Source: Salinihabitans flavidus (GTDB lineage: Bacteria > Pseudomonadota > Alphaproteobacteria > Rhodobacterales > Rhodobacteraceae). From it: a DNA stretch of 64,000 nucleotides. Below, piece after piece: positions 37,397 to 46,301 of the stretch; position 1 is the first letter of the stretch; every line of letters starts with the position of its first letter. Below the pieces are notes generated by a model, which was not told the origin of the DNA, did not search any database, and saw only the letters and a list, made by a program, of their open reading frames with translations. Location of the stretch: NCBI RefSeq assembly GCF_900110425.1, contig NZ_FODS01000019.1, positions 24,528 through 88,527 of the forward strand, written 5' to 3'. A program made the position numbers and the translations under genes.

Positions 37397-38887
37397 ATGA
37401 ACGAGATCAGCATCTTCAACGCATCCGGCACGGGGGCGGAAGATGGCGATCCCATGCCGCATTCCATCGAAGCGGAGCAGCAGCTTCTCGGTGCGATTCT
37501 GACCAACAATGACATCTACGACCGGGTCGCAGCGATCATCCAGGCGCAGCATTTCTACGACCCGGTCCATGCCCACATCTACGAGGTCGCCGCCGCCCGG
37601 ATTGCCAAGAACAATCTGGCCTCGCCGGTCACGCTCAAGGCGTTTCTGGAAGACGATCCGGGGCTGAAGGAACTGGGCGGGCCGTCCTATCTCGCGCGGC
37701 TCGCGGGCTCTGCCATCTCGGCCTATGCGGCGCGCGACTATGCGCAGATGATCTATGACATGGCCATCCGGCGAGAGTTGATCGGGCTGGGCCACAACAT
37801 CGCCTCCAAGGCGGCCAAGGTCGACGTGGAGAGCGAGCCGCGAGAGCAGATCGTTGAGGCGGAACAGGCACTCTACAAACTCTCCGAACAGGGCAAGGCA
37901 GACAGCGGGTTTGTCTCCTTCCTGCGCGCCGTGACCGAGGCCGTGAACACCGCCAATGCCGCCTATCAGCGCGAAGGCGGGCTTGCCGGCATTTCCACCG
38001 GGCTGACCGATCTGGACAAGAAACTGGGCGGACTGCACCCGTCGGACCTTTTGATTCTGGCGGGGCGCCCATCGATGGGAAAGACCTCGCTGGCCACCAA
38101 TATCGCCTTCAACGTCGCCAAGGCATACAAGCGGGGACAGCGCCCCGACGGAACCGAAGGCGCAATCGAGGGGGGCGTGGTCGGCTTCTACAGCCTCGAG
38201 ATGAGCGCCGAGCAGCTTGCCGCGCGGATCCTGTCGGAAGCCTCCGAAGTGCCGTCCGAGCAGATCCGCAAGGGCGACATGACCGAGGCCGAATTCCGCC
38301 GGTTCGTCGATGCCGCCAAGTCGCTTGAGGCGTGCCCGCTGTTCATCGACGACACCCCGGCCCTTCCCATTGCGCAGCTTGCGGCGCGGGCACGCCGGCT
38401 GAAACGGACCCATGGGCTCGATCTTCTGGTAATCGACTACTTGCAACTCTGCCGCGGCTCTTCGCGGAATGAAAACCGGGTCAACGAGATCTCGGAAATC
38501 ACCATGGGCATGAAGGCGATTGCCAAGGAGTTGAACATTCCGGTCATTGCCCTGTCGCAGCTCTCGCGCCAGGTCGAGGCGCGCGAGGACAAACGCCCGC
38601 AGCTTTCCGACCTGCGCGAATCGGGGTCCATCGAGCAGGACTCCGACGTGGTGATGTTCGTCTTCCGTGAAGAATACTACGTTGAGCGCGAAAAACCGTC
38701 GGACGACAGGCTCGATGAGATGGCGAGCTGGCAGGAACGGATGGAGCGCCTTCACGGCAAGGCGGAGGTTGTCATCGGCAAGCAGCGTCACGGCCCGATC
38801 GGCACGGTGGATCTGGCGTTCGAAGGGCGTTTCACCCGCTTCAGCAACCTCGTTCAACCGTGGCAGCAGGGCGCCGACACCTTCTAG
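37397..38887 (+). CDS. dnaB: replicative DNA helicase DnaB
   Basis: 496 residues. The N-terminal domain starts PHSIEAEQQLLGAILTNND. The RecA-like ATPase has Walker A LAGRPSMGKTSLATNIA (about residue 222), Walker B DLLVIDYLQL, and LSQLSRQVEAREDKRPQLSDLRESGSIEQDSD. The C-terminal part (GPIGTVDLAFEGRFTRF) is standard. It unwinds DNA at the replication fork as a hexamer. It is a single gene with DnaA-box sequences upstream. Confidence 0.98.
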   Translation: MNEISIFNASGTGAEDGDPMPHSIEAEQQLLGAILTNNDIYDRVAAIIQAQHFYDPVHAHIYEVAAARIAKNNLASPVTLKAFLEDDPGLKELGGPSYLARLAGSAISAYAARDYAQMIYDMAIRRELIGLGHNIASKAAKVDVESEPREQIVEAEQALYKLSEQGKADSGFVSFLRAVTEAVNTANAAYQREGGLAGISTGLTDLDKKLGGLHPSDLLILAGRPSMGKTSLATNIAFNVAKAYKRGQRPDGTEGAIEGGVVGFYSLEMSAEQLAARILSEASEVPSEQIRKGDMTEAEFRRFVDAAKSLEACPLFIDDTPALPIAQLAARARRLKRTHGLDLLVIDYLQLCRGSSRNENRVNEISEITMGMKAIAKELNIPVIALSQLSRQVEAREDKRPQLSDLRESGSIEQDSDVVMFVFREEYYVEREKPSDDRLDEMASWQERMERLHGKAEVVIGKQRHGPIGTVDLAFEGRFTRFSNLVQPWQQGADTF

Positions 38888-39016
38888 GAAAGCGTCCGCT
38901 GCCGGCTACCATGGCGGCGTCCCACCCATCCCGGGCCAGTGCACGAAACGATCCGGCAGGTGCTCGATCTCTGCGCAGTGTCCCGCCAGATGATCGCAAG
39001 AGCGTTGCCCGTCAAT

Positions 39017-39421
39017 CTATTGCTGGATCGATTCCAGATAATACATCAGCGCCGCAAGCTTTCTCGGCGTCGGTGTCATCTTTTCATCGCCCACATCAAC
39101 CGGAACCAGATCACCGCTCATCAATTCGCCGAATTCCGGCATGGTCATCCCCGGCACCGGCTCGCGGGTGTAACCGTCGATCTGGCTCAGAACCTCCGCC
39201 CGCGGGAAGGTTCCGCCGTTGCGTTGCGCAATGCGCGTCAGATCGGCAGGCGCTTGTTTCAGCGTGACCCCATCGGCCGCGTTGCCCGTCGCATTCGGCC
39301 CGTGGCAGGTGGCGCAATAGGTCGTGTAGATCTGCGCCCCCTCGTTGCGCGTCGGCATTTCGACCTCCGTGCAGGCCACGAACAGCGCAAGCGCACCCAG
39401 TCCTCCCAGCCAGACCTTCAT
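39017..39421 (-). CDS. c-type cytochrome, lipoprotein-like
   Basis: 134 residues. A signal sequence with a lipobox-like end (LALFVACTE) suggests a lipid-anchored periplasmic protein. One heme site CATCH (about residue 36) begins a single-domain cytochrome c; the distal methionine is probably in VPGMTMPEFGEL. It overlaps the upstream cytochrome gene by 4 bp (ATGA). The donor and acceptor are unknown. Confidence 0.85.
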   Translation of the reverse strand: MKVWLGGLGALALFVACTEVEMPTRNEGAQIYTTYCATCHGPNATGNAADGVTLKQAPADLTRIAQRNGGTFPRAEVLSQIDGYTREPVPGMTMPEFGELMSGDLVPVDVGDEKMTPTPRKLAALMYYLESIQQ

Positions 39422-39813
39422 TCCTGCACCGCCCTGAGATAATCCACCAGATCCGAAACTGGCCCGCTTGTCAGGATCGGCTGGCCGGATTCTGTCTTCA
39501 GCGCGACATCATTCCCTTCGAAAAAATCGCCATAGACCGGCATGGGAGAGCCGTGCGCGACAAGCGGATCGCGCCCGTCGATCCGTTCGATCACCCGCAC
39601 CAAGGGAAAGACGCCATCGTTGCCCGCGGTCAGCGTGCTCAGATTGGCCGGCTTTACCGTCATCACCCCTGCCATGGGGCCTTCGCCGTCATGATCCAGC
39701 CCGTGGCATGTGGCGCAGTGGTCAAGATAGATCTCCCGTCCCGGAGGCACATCTTCGGCCATCGCCGGAAGCGCCATCAACGCCACACCGGCCCAGGCAA
39801 TGATAGGTCTCAT
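39418..39813 (-). CDS. c-type cytochrome, periplasmic
   Basis: 131 residues from ATG 39813 (preceded by AGGAGAGAG). A signal peptide ends near LMALPAMAE. One heme site CATCH follows at about residue 33; SPMPVYGDF may supply the methionine ligand. The C-terminal part (SDLVDYLRAVQ) is typical of class I cytochromes. It is the first gene of an overlapping pair with a second, lipoprotein-like cytochrome, so the two may exchange electrons. No neighbouring oxidase or dehydrogenase identifies their partner. Confidence 0.86.
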   Translation of the reverse strand: MRPIIAWAGVALMALPAMAEDVPPGREIYLDHCATCHGLDHDGEGPMAGVMTVKPANLSTLTAGNDGVFPLVRVIERIDGRDPLVAHGSPMPVYGDFFEGNDVALKTESGQPILTSGPVSDLVDYLRAVQE

Positions 39814-39961
39814 CCTCTCTCCTTTCGCGCTCGCTGCTCTCAAGTTCCTGAAGCATAGCACAATGATTTCCGACTCACCTTGATTCCTATCATATCCGGA
39901 CGTGACATTGACCCATGGCCGCGCCATTCTGCGCGCGAATAACAATTGGATGAGGGACCGC

Positions 39962-40372
39962 ATGACACTCAACGTCACCAACGCCCAGGCGTTTCTTGAT
40001 CAGAATTTCGCTGCCTGGGTGCGGGCGCTCAATCTCACCGTGACAGAGATTGGCCCGAAGGGGGCTGTCCTGACAATGCCGATCACCGGCGATCTGGCGC
40101 GTGTGGGCGGTATCATTTCCGGACAAGCTCTTGCGGCAATGGCCGACACGGCCATGGTCATCGCCACCGGCGGACATTTCGGAGAGATGCGACCCGTCGC
40201 CACCACCAATCTCGACACGCAGTTCCTGCGCCCCGGCCGCGGTGACACCATCCGCTGCGAGGCCGAGATCGTGCGCGCGGGCAAGGCGTTGATCTTTGCG
40301 CGCGCCACCATGACCGCCCTGCCCGACGGCAAACCCGTGGCCGCCGCGACCGCCACGTTCTTCGTGCCATGA
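39962..40372 (+). CDS. PaaI-type hotdog thioesterase
   Basis: 136 residues from ATG 39962, with GAGGGA upstream. The hotdog fold has VGGIISGQALAAMADTAMVIA (about residues 48-68), in which the helix carries the usual active-site region, and ATTNLDTQFLRPG. It hydrolyses acyl-CoA thioesters; the substrate is unknown. Its end overlaps the next gene by 4 bp. Confidence 0.85.
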   Translation: MTLNVTNAQAFLDQNFAAWVRALNLTVTEIGPKGAVLTMPITGDLARVGGIISGQALAAMADTAMVIATGGHFGEMRPVATTNLDTQFLRPGRGDTIRCEAEIVRAGKALIFARATMTALPDGKPVAAATATFFVP

Positions 40373-40818
40373 TGCCGCCGGTGACGGGCTACGCGCTAAC
40401 CATGCTGGCAGCCGGAATCGGCATCCCGGTGCTGGCCGCGCTCAATGCCGGGCTGGGCCAACGCATGGGGGCGCCGGTCGCGGCCGGGCTGATCCTTTTC
40501 GTCGTGGCGTTCTGTGTCACCGGCATCGTGCTGTTGCTGACGGGGGGCGTGCCGCATCTTGCCAAGGCGGCCGGCGCTCCCAAACACCTTTTTCTCGCCG
40601 GAGCGCTCGTGGCCTTCTACGTGCTGTCGATCACCTTTGTCGCGCCCCATTTCGGGGTCGGCAACGCGGTGTTCTTCGTGCTTCTGGGGCAACTCGTCTC
40701 GGCCGCCGCGATTGACCATTTCGGCCTTTTCGGTGCGCAGGTCTCGCCGCTCTCGCTTGCCCGCGCCGGGGGAATCGCGCTCATGGCGGCGGGTGTCTGG
40801 CTCACCCAGCAGGTCTGA
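40369..40818 (+). CDS. DMT-superfamily small transporter (DUF606/YdcZ-type)
   Basis: 149 residues with four to five hydrophobic segments (LTMLAAGIGIPVLAALNAGL, GLILFVVAFCVTGIVLLL, LFLAGALVAFYVLSITFV, AVFFVLLGQLVSAAAIDHFG, AGGIALMAAGVWL). The pattern matches the DUF606 branch of the drug/metabolite transporter superfamily, with a half-size five-helix unit that acts as a dimer. The ATG overlaps the thioesterase stop. The substrate is unknown. Confidence 0.85.
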   Translation: MMPPVTGYALTMLAAGIGIPVLAALNAGLGQRMGAPVAAGLILFVVAFCVTGIVLLLTGGVPHLAKAAGAPKHLFLAGALVAFYVLSITFVAPHFGVGNAVFFVLLGQLVSAAAIDHFGLFGAQVSPLSLARAGGIALMAAGVWLTQQV

Positions 40819-40827
40819 TCCCAAAGG

Positions 40828-41511
40828 TCAGGCCGGCACGAGTACGCCCTCGTCCAGCCGCAGAACACGGTCCATGCGCGCCGCGAGACCGAGATTGTGC
40901 GTTGCGATCAAGGCTGACAGCCCGGTGCCACGCACGAGATCCATCAGGGTCGCAAAAACATGATCGGAAGTCTCGGGATCAAGATTGCCCGTCGGCTCGT
41001 CTGCCAGAAGGATCCGCGGTGCATTCGCCAGCGCCCGGCAAAACGCCACCCTCTGCTGTTCCCCGCCCGAAAGCGCCGCGGGGCGGTGATCCGCGCGCCC
41101 CGCGATACCAACGGAATCCAGCAACTCCAAGGCGCGTGCGTCCGCTTCCCGGCGCTCGATCCCGTTGGCCAGTTGCGGCAGGGCGATATTCTCCTGCGCG
41201 GTGAACTCCGGCAACAAGTGATGGAATTGATAGACAAACCCCACATCGCGCCGCCGCGCGACGGTACGGCGACGGTCGGACAGGCGCGTCATCACTTCCC
41301 CCCCGATCGTGACCTCGCCAGAATCGGCGGTATCGAGCAGCCCGGCAATATGCAGGAGCGTCGACTTGCCGGCACCGGACGGCGCGACAAGCCCCACCAC
41401 CTCGCCCGGCTCGAGCGCTAGGCTGGCGCCACGCAACACACGTATCTCGCCGGGCAGTCCGCGCTTGTAGGTCTTCTCGATCGAGTCGAGATGCAGCACC
41501 GGATCACTCAT
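40828..41511 (-). CDS. lolD: lipoprotein-releasing ABC transporter ATP-binding protein LolD
   Basis: About 227 residues from ATG 41511. Walker A is [16 protein letters not shown], with valine-alanine in the usual GxSGSGKS context, the signature is [15 protein letters not shown], and Walker B is [13 protein letters not shown]. It drives release of outer-membrane lipoproteins from the inner membrane to LolA. It starts inside the end of the permease gene (8-bp overlap), so both are co-translated. Confidence 0.95.
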   Translation of the reverse strand: MSDPVLHLDSIEKTYKRGLPGEIRVLRGASLALEPGEVVGLVAPSGAGKSTLLHIAGLLDTADSGEVTIGGEVMTRLSDRRRTVARRRDVGFVYQFHHLLPEFTAQENIALPQLANGIERREADARALELLDSVGIAGRADHRPAALSGGEQQRVAFCRALANAPRILLADEPTGNLDPETSDHVFATLMDLVRGTGLSALIATHNLGLAARMDRVLRLDEGVLVPA

Positions 41512-42790
41512 AACGCAGCGCCTCCACCGGGTTGAGCCGTGCGGCACGGCGCGCCGGAAAATACGTCACACAGAACGAAAGACCAAGCGAAAGGGTCACC
41601 GCGCTTATCACATCGGCCAGTTCGAGTTTCGCCGGCAGATGATAGATGCCCCGGATCGAGGGGTCCCAGACCCCGCCCCCGGCCACCGTGTTCACCATGG
41701 CGAAAACAGGGTCGATATAGATCGCGAACAGGCATCCCAGAACCACGCCGAGCGCGGTCCCGATCAGCCCGGTGAACGCGCCGCAGATGAAAAACACCCG
41801 CAGCACCGAGCCTTCGGTCAGCCCCATCGTGCGCAGGATACCGATATCGCGGCCCTTGTTCTTCACCAGCATGATCAATCCAGAGACAATGTTCATCGCT
41901 GCGATCAACACCAGAATCGACAGGATCACGAACATCACGTTGTCCTCGATCTCCAGTGCCCGCAGAAAGCCTCCGCTGGCATCGCGCCACGTCCAGATGG
42001 TCGCCCGGTTGCCCCCGGCCCGCAGCAGGTCGACCGACAGCTCATCCACCCGGTCAGGATCTTCGACCATGACCTCGATTTCCGTCGCCACCCCGTCGCG
42101 GTTAAAGAAGGTCTGCGCCTCTTCGAACGGCAGGTAAACACGGGTCCGGTCGATGTCATAGCGCCCCGCGGAGAAGATATAGACCACCTCATAGGCGTTC
42201 ACACGCGGGCTCGTGCCAAAGGCGGTTTTCACCCCGTCAGGCGAAATCAGCTTTATCCTGTCGCCCAGACCGGCGCCAAGCTCGCGCGCCACGCCCGAAC
42301 CGATGGCGATGCCCTCTTCAAAGCGCCCGATTTCGCCGCGTCCGGTTTCAGGGTCGGCAATCCGTGGGATCGTCGCAAGGTGCTCGGCCGAAATACCGAA
42401 CACCTCCACCCCGGTGTTCGATCCGCGAAGGCTGGCCATCACCTGCCCCTTCACCAAGGGAGCGGCACGGGTCACGCCCTCCACCGCGCGCAAACGCCCG
42501 GACATCTCCTCATAGTCGGGAATCGTGCGGTCAATACCGCCCTGCTCTGTCACCTGCGCGGAGTTGTAGACGGTCACATGCGCGTTGGCGCCCAGGATGG
42601 TATCGACGAACTCGGCGCGAAATCCGGAACGCACCGCAAGCGTTGCTATCAGGGCGAAAACGGCAAGGGTGATCCCGATCAGGCTGATCCAGGTCATCAC
42701 GCTGACCCCGCCCTCGGCGCGGCGCGCGCGCAGATAACGCCATGCGATCATCCACTCAAACGCGGCAAAGGGGGCTGTGTTGCCTGCCAT
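41504..42790 (-). CDS. lipoprotein-releasing ABC transporter permease (LolC/E-type)
   Basis: 428 residues. One membrane pass follows the N-terminus (VMTWISLIGITLAVFALIATLAV), then a ~220-residue periplasmic domain, then three passes near the C-terminus ([76 protein letters not shown]). This is the LolC/E/F layout. Alphaproteobacteria often have one permease where gammaproteobacteria have LolC plus LolE, and only one is seen here. It precedes and overlaps lolD. Confidence 0.93.
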   Translation of the reverse strand: MAGNTAPFAAFEWMIAWRYLRARRAEGGVSVMTWISLIGITLAVFALIATLAVRSGFRAEFVDTILGANAHVTVYNSAQVTEQGGIDRTIPDYEEMSGRLRAVEGVTRAAPLVKGQVMASLRGSNTGVEVFGISAEHLATIPRIADPETGRGEIGRFEEGIAIGSGVARELGAGLGDRIKLISPDGVKTAFGTSPRVNAYEVVYIFSAGRYDIDRTRVYLPFEEAQTFFNRDGVATEIEVMVEDPDRVDELSVDLLRAGGNRATIWTWRDASGGFLRALEIEDNVMFVILSILVLIAAMNIVSGLIMLVKNKGRDIGILRTMGLTEGSVLRVFFICGAFTGLIGTALGVVLGCLFAIYIDPVFAMVNTVAGGGVWDPSIRGIYHLPAKLELADVISAVTLSLGLSFCVTYFPARRAARLNPVEALRYE

Positions 42791-42894
42791 GACTGCTCCG
42801 GTATAGAGGTCGGGGAACGTTAGGCACGGTCCCGGCCCCGGTCAAGCGGGCGCGGCAGTTCGGTCACATCCGGAACCGACCTGCCCGCCCCGCA

Positions 42895-44235
42895 TCACAT
42901 TTCGGCGTAGATCTGCGCCACTTTCGCCACCGCCTGCTCGGGCGGCAGCTCCTCGCTCTCGCCCGTCTGGCGGCATGTCAATTCCACAACGCCGTTCTTG
43001 AGGCCGCGCGGGCCCACGGTGATCCGCCACGGCAGACCGATCAGGTCCATGGTGGCGAATTTTCCGCCCGCCCGTTCCTTCCGGTCGTCATACAGCGGTT
43101 CAAGGCCAAGCGCCCGCAGCGATTGATACAGCGCATCGCAGGCCGCATCCGCCTCCTCGTCGCCCTGCTTGAGGTTGACGATACCGCAATGGAACGGCGT
43201 CACCCCCTCGGGCCAGATAATGCCCTTGTCGTCATGGCTGGCCTCGATGATCGCTCCCAGAAGGCGGCTCACCCCGATGCCGTGGCTGCCCATATGCACC
43301 GGCACCGGCTTGCCATCGTGCCCCTGCACCGTGGCGCCCATCGGCTCGGAATACTTGGTCCCGAAATAGAAGATCTGGCCGACCTCGATTCCCCGGGCCG
43401 TCCTGCGGCGTTCCTGCGGAACTTGCGCCTCGAAGGCGGCCTCGTCGTGGGTTTCGTCGGTGCGGGCATAGCGGCCGGTGAATTCCTCCATCACCGCCTG
43501 ACATTGCTCGTGACTGTCATAATCGATGTCGCGATCACCGAATTTCAGATCCGTGATCACGCTATCGTAAAACACCTCCGACTCTCCGGTTTCGGCGAGC
43601 ACGAGGAACTCATGCGTGTCATCCCCCCCGATGGGGCCGGAGTCGGCGCGCATCGGAATGGCCTGAAGCCCCATCCGCTCATAGGTCCGAAGGTAGCTGA
43701 CCAGATGGCGGTTATAGGCGTGAAGCGCATCCTCCTTCGTCAGATCGAAGTTGTATCCATCCTTCATGTAGAACTCGCGCCCGCGCATGACGCCGAAGCG
43801 CGGGCGGATCTCATCGCGGAACTTCCACTGGATCTGGTAAAGTGTCAGGGGCAGATCCTTGTAGCTGGACACGTGGCTGCGGAAGATGTCCGTCACCAGT
43901 TCCTCCGCCGTCGGTGTGAACAGCAGATCGCGCCCGTGCCGGTCCTTCATGCGCAACATCTCTTCGCCATAGTCGTCATAGCGCCCCGACTCGCGCCACA
44001 AATCGGCCGATTGCAAGGTCGGCATCTGAAACGGAATATGCCCCGCGCGGATTTGCTCCTCATGCACGATATTCTCGATCTTGCGCAGCACCTTGAACCC
44101 GAGCGGCAGCCACGAATAGATGCCGGAGGCCGATTGCTTGATCATGCCCGCCCGCAACATCAGGCGATGGCTGACAATCTGGGCCTCGGCGGGGGTTTCC
44201 TTCAGCACGGGCAGAAAGTAACGGGACAGGCGCAT
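42895..44235 (-). CDS. proS: prolyl-tRNA synthetase, short form lacking the editing insert
   Basis: 446 residues. Class II motifs are all present: motif 1 around [19 protein letters not shown], motif 2 [23 protein letters not shown], motif 3 [18 protein letters not shown]; the C-terminal anticodon-binding domain follows. Compared with the ~570-residue E. coli enzyme, the INS editing domain between motifs 2 and 3 is missing. This form is known in alphaproteobacteria, where a free-standing ProXp-ala enzyme clears Ala-tRNA-Pro; no such gene is in the window. It stands alone on the minus strand. Confidence 0.97.
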   Translation of the reverse strand: MRLSRYFLPVLKETPAEAQIVSHRLMLRAGMIKQSASGIYSWLPLGFKVLRKIENIVHEEQIRAGHIPFQMPTLQSADLWRESGRYDDYGEEMLRMKDRHGRDLLFTPTAEELVTDIFRSHVSSYKDLPLTLYQIQWKFRDEIRPRFGVMRGREFYMKDGYNFDLTKEDALHAYNRHLVSYLRTYERMGLQAIPMRADSGPIGGDDTHEFLVLAETGESEVFYDSVITDLKFGDRDIDYDSHEQCQAVMEEFTGRYARTDETHDEAAFEAQVPQERRRTARGIEVGQIFYFGTKYSEPMGATVQGHDGKPVPVHMGSHGIGVSRLLGAIIEASHDDKGIIWPEGVTPFHCGIVNLKQGDEEADAACDALYQSLRALGLEPLYDDRKERAGGKFATMDLIGLPWRITVGPRGLKNGVVELTCRQTGESEELPPEQAVAKVAQIYAEM

Positions 44236-44425
44236 GTCGGTTCCTCGAACATCTCTTCGGTTTCGGCCCGTTTATGAGGTTGCGACGCCTCAGACAAGGG
44301 ATCACGGCATTTTGTCGAGAATCCAAAGACAACGCGGCGGTACCATCCACAGGATCACGCCGGAACCCTTGAAAGATGCTCTGCCTTCGGCAATGTAGCA
44401 CAGGCAGGTTCACAAAGAGGCCCCG

Positions 44426-45499
44426 ATGGCATTGCCGATCCGTGATCAGATGAAATACTGGGGCATCGCAGCGGCGGTTTTCTTCGTCGCGCTCTGGTAT
44501 CTGGGGGACGTGATCCTGCCCTTTGTTCTGGGCGGGGCCATCGCCTATTTTCTCGATCCGGTGGCCGACCGGCTTCAGGCGTTGGGGGCCTCGCGCATCC
44601 TTGCGACCATTCTCATCACATTGGCAACGCTTCTGATCTTCGTCGTGATGGCGTTGGCAGTGATCCCGACCCTGATCGAACAGACGGTTGCGCTGTTCAA
44701 CATTGCGCCCAAACTGTTTCAGGATCTTCAGGGCTTTCTCTCCGAACGCTTTCCGGAGGCGCTCGATCCCGATAGTGCCGTGAACAAATCGCTCAAGGCC
44801 ATGGGCGAGCGGATTCAGGAACACGGGGTGGAGCTTCTCAACACGGTTGTGAGTTCCGCCGCCACCCTGATCAATGCCCTGCTGCTGCTGGTCATCGTGC
44901 CGGTCGTGGCGTTCTATCTCCTTCTGGACTGGGACAACATGGTTGCCCGTCTCGACAGCCTTCTGCCGCGCGATCATGCGCCGGTGATCCGCCAACTTGC
45001 GGCTGAAATCGATCAGACGCTTGCCTCCTTCATTCGCGGCATGGGCACGGTCTGCCTCATCCTAGGCACCTACTACGCTGTGGCGCTGATGCTGGTGGGG
45101 CTGCAATTCGGCCTCGTCGTCGGTTTCATCGCCGGGCTGATCACCTTCATTCCCTATGTCGGCGCGATCGTCGGCGGAGCGCTGGCAATCGGGCTGGGCC
45201 TGTTTCAGTTCTGGGGCGACTGGCTCTCGCTCGGGCTGGTGGCCGCGATCTTCGTTCTGGGACAGGTCGCCGAGGGCAACATCCTGACACCGAAACTCGT
45301 CGGAAGCTCGGTCGGGCTTCACCCGGTCTGGCTGATCTTCGCGCTGTCGGTCTTCGGGATGCTGTTCGGATTTGTGGGGATGCTCGTGGCTGTGCCCGTG
45401 GCGGCGGCGCTCGGCGTGCTGACCCGCTTCGCCACGGCGCAATACCGCAGGTCGCGACTCTATCGCGGTCTTTCACAAACGGACGACGCGGAAAACTGA
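44426..45499 (+). CDS. AI-2E/PerM-family permease
   Basis: 357 residues with about eight membrane segments. The pattern starts YWGIAAAVFFVALWYLGDVILPFVLGGAIAYFLDPVAD and includes NALLLLVIVPVVAFYLLLDW and YVGAIVGGALAIGLGLFQFWGDW, with the conserved PVWLIFALSVFGMLFGFVGMLVAVPVAAALG near the C-terminus. These features define the AI-2E transporter (PerM) family, whose members export varied substrates or act as Na+/H+ antiporters. It is 1 bp from the start of hdaA, as commonly seen in alphaproteobacteria. Confidence 0.9.
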   Translation: MALPIRDQMKYWGIAAAVFFVALWYLGDVILPFVLGGAIAYFLDPVADRLQALGASRILATILITLATLLIFVVMALAVIPTLIEQTVALFNIAPKLFQDLQGFLSERFPEALDPDSAVNKSLKAMGERIQEHGVELLNTVVSSAATLINALLLLVIVPVVAFYLLLDWDNMVARLDSLLPRDHAPVIRQLAAEIDQTLASFIRGMGTVCLILGTYYAVALMLVGLQFGLVVGFIAGLITFIPYVGAIVGGALAIGLGLFQFWGDWLSLGLVAAIFVLGQVAEGNILTPKLVGSSVGLHPVWLIFALSVFGMLFGFVGMLVAVPVAAALGVLTRFATAQYRRSRLYRGLSQTDDAEN

Positions 45500-45500
45500 A

Positions 45501-46169
45501 ATGGCAGAGCAACTGAGCCTGAACCTGCCCGCTCGTCCGGCGCTGGGACGGGACGACTTCTTTGTCACCCCGGCCAATGCGGTGGCGCTCGGTCTGATCG
45601 AACGTTGGCCGGACTGGTCGGGGCGCAAGCTGGTCCTGATTGGGCCGGAAGGGGCGGGCAAGACCCATCTGACCCATGTCTGGGCGGCGCTGAGTGGCGG
45701 CGGAATCGTTGCCGCATCCGATCTGCCCGAAGCCGACATACCCACCCTTGCGCGCTCGCCCGTCGCAGTGGAGGACGTGCCAGCGATCGCGGGGCGCCGC
45801 AGTGCCGAGCAGGCACTTTTCCACCTGCACAATCTTGTATTGGCGGAAGGCCACTCCCTTCTGCTGAGTGGGCAGAGCGAGCCGGGACAATGGAAGCTGT
45901 CTCTGCCCGATCTCGCAAGCCGGATGCAGGGCACAACCGTCGCACGGCTGGACCAACCCGATGACATGCTTCTCACCGCGCTGCTGGCCAAGCTCTTCGC
46001 CGACCGCCAACTGGTGCCGACACCGGGCACGATCCCCTATCTACTGCGGCGTATGGACCGAAGTTTCGCCGCCGCCCGCGCGCTGGTGGAACGGCTCGAC
46101 CGCGCCTCACTGTCCCAGAAAAGACCCATCACCCGTGCCTTCGCGGCAAAGGTTCTGAACGCGAACTGA
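45501..46169 (+). CDS. hdaA: DnaA-related regulator of replication initiation (HdaA)
   Basis: 222 residues, similar in layout to the ATPase part of DnaA but without the C-terminal DNA-binding domain. An N-terminal clamp-binding-like motif QLSLNLPAR is at residues 4-12. Walker A is LIGPEGAGKTHLTHVW, a degenerate Walker B lies near VAVEDVPAIAG, and sensor regions follow (LLLSGQSEPGQW, SRMQGTTVARL). HdaA works with the beta clamp to make DnaA hydrolyse ATP and stop re-initiation. It follows the PerM-like gene after 1 bp. Confidence 0.9.
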   Translation: MAEQLSLNLPARPALGRDDFFVTPANAVALGLIERWPDWSGRKLVLIGPEGAGKTHLTHVWAALSGGGIVAASDLPEADIPTLARSPVAVEDVPAIAGRRSAEQALFHLHNLVLAEGHSLLLSGQSEPGQWKLSLPDLASRMQGTTVARLDQPDDMLLTALLAKLFADRQLVPTPGTIPYLLRRMDRSFAAARALVERLDRASLSQKRPITRAFAAKVLNAN

Positions 46170-46260
46170 CAAATTGAGGCGTCTCGCACCGACGCACCGT
46201 GCCAGACCCCGCGCAATCGTGAGCCTGCGTCGCTGGACATCCCGGATGTTCGCCCTGATA

Positions 46261-46278
46261 CTGTCATTTTTCCGTTAC
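46261..46278 (+). promoter_or_regulatory. possible Pho box upstream of ppk
   Basis: CTGTCAT followed after TTTT by CCGTTAC: two 7-bp half-sites at 11-bp spacing, the second matching CTGTCAY at 5 of 7. It lies 23 bp before the ppk ATG, which is closer than normal for an activator site, and no ribosome binding site is visible before this ATG. PhoB control of ppk is inferred. Confidence 0.4.
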
Positions 46279-46301
46279 CCCACACTGGCATACGCGCTTT
46301 C

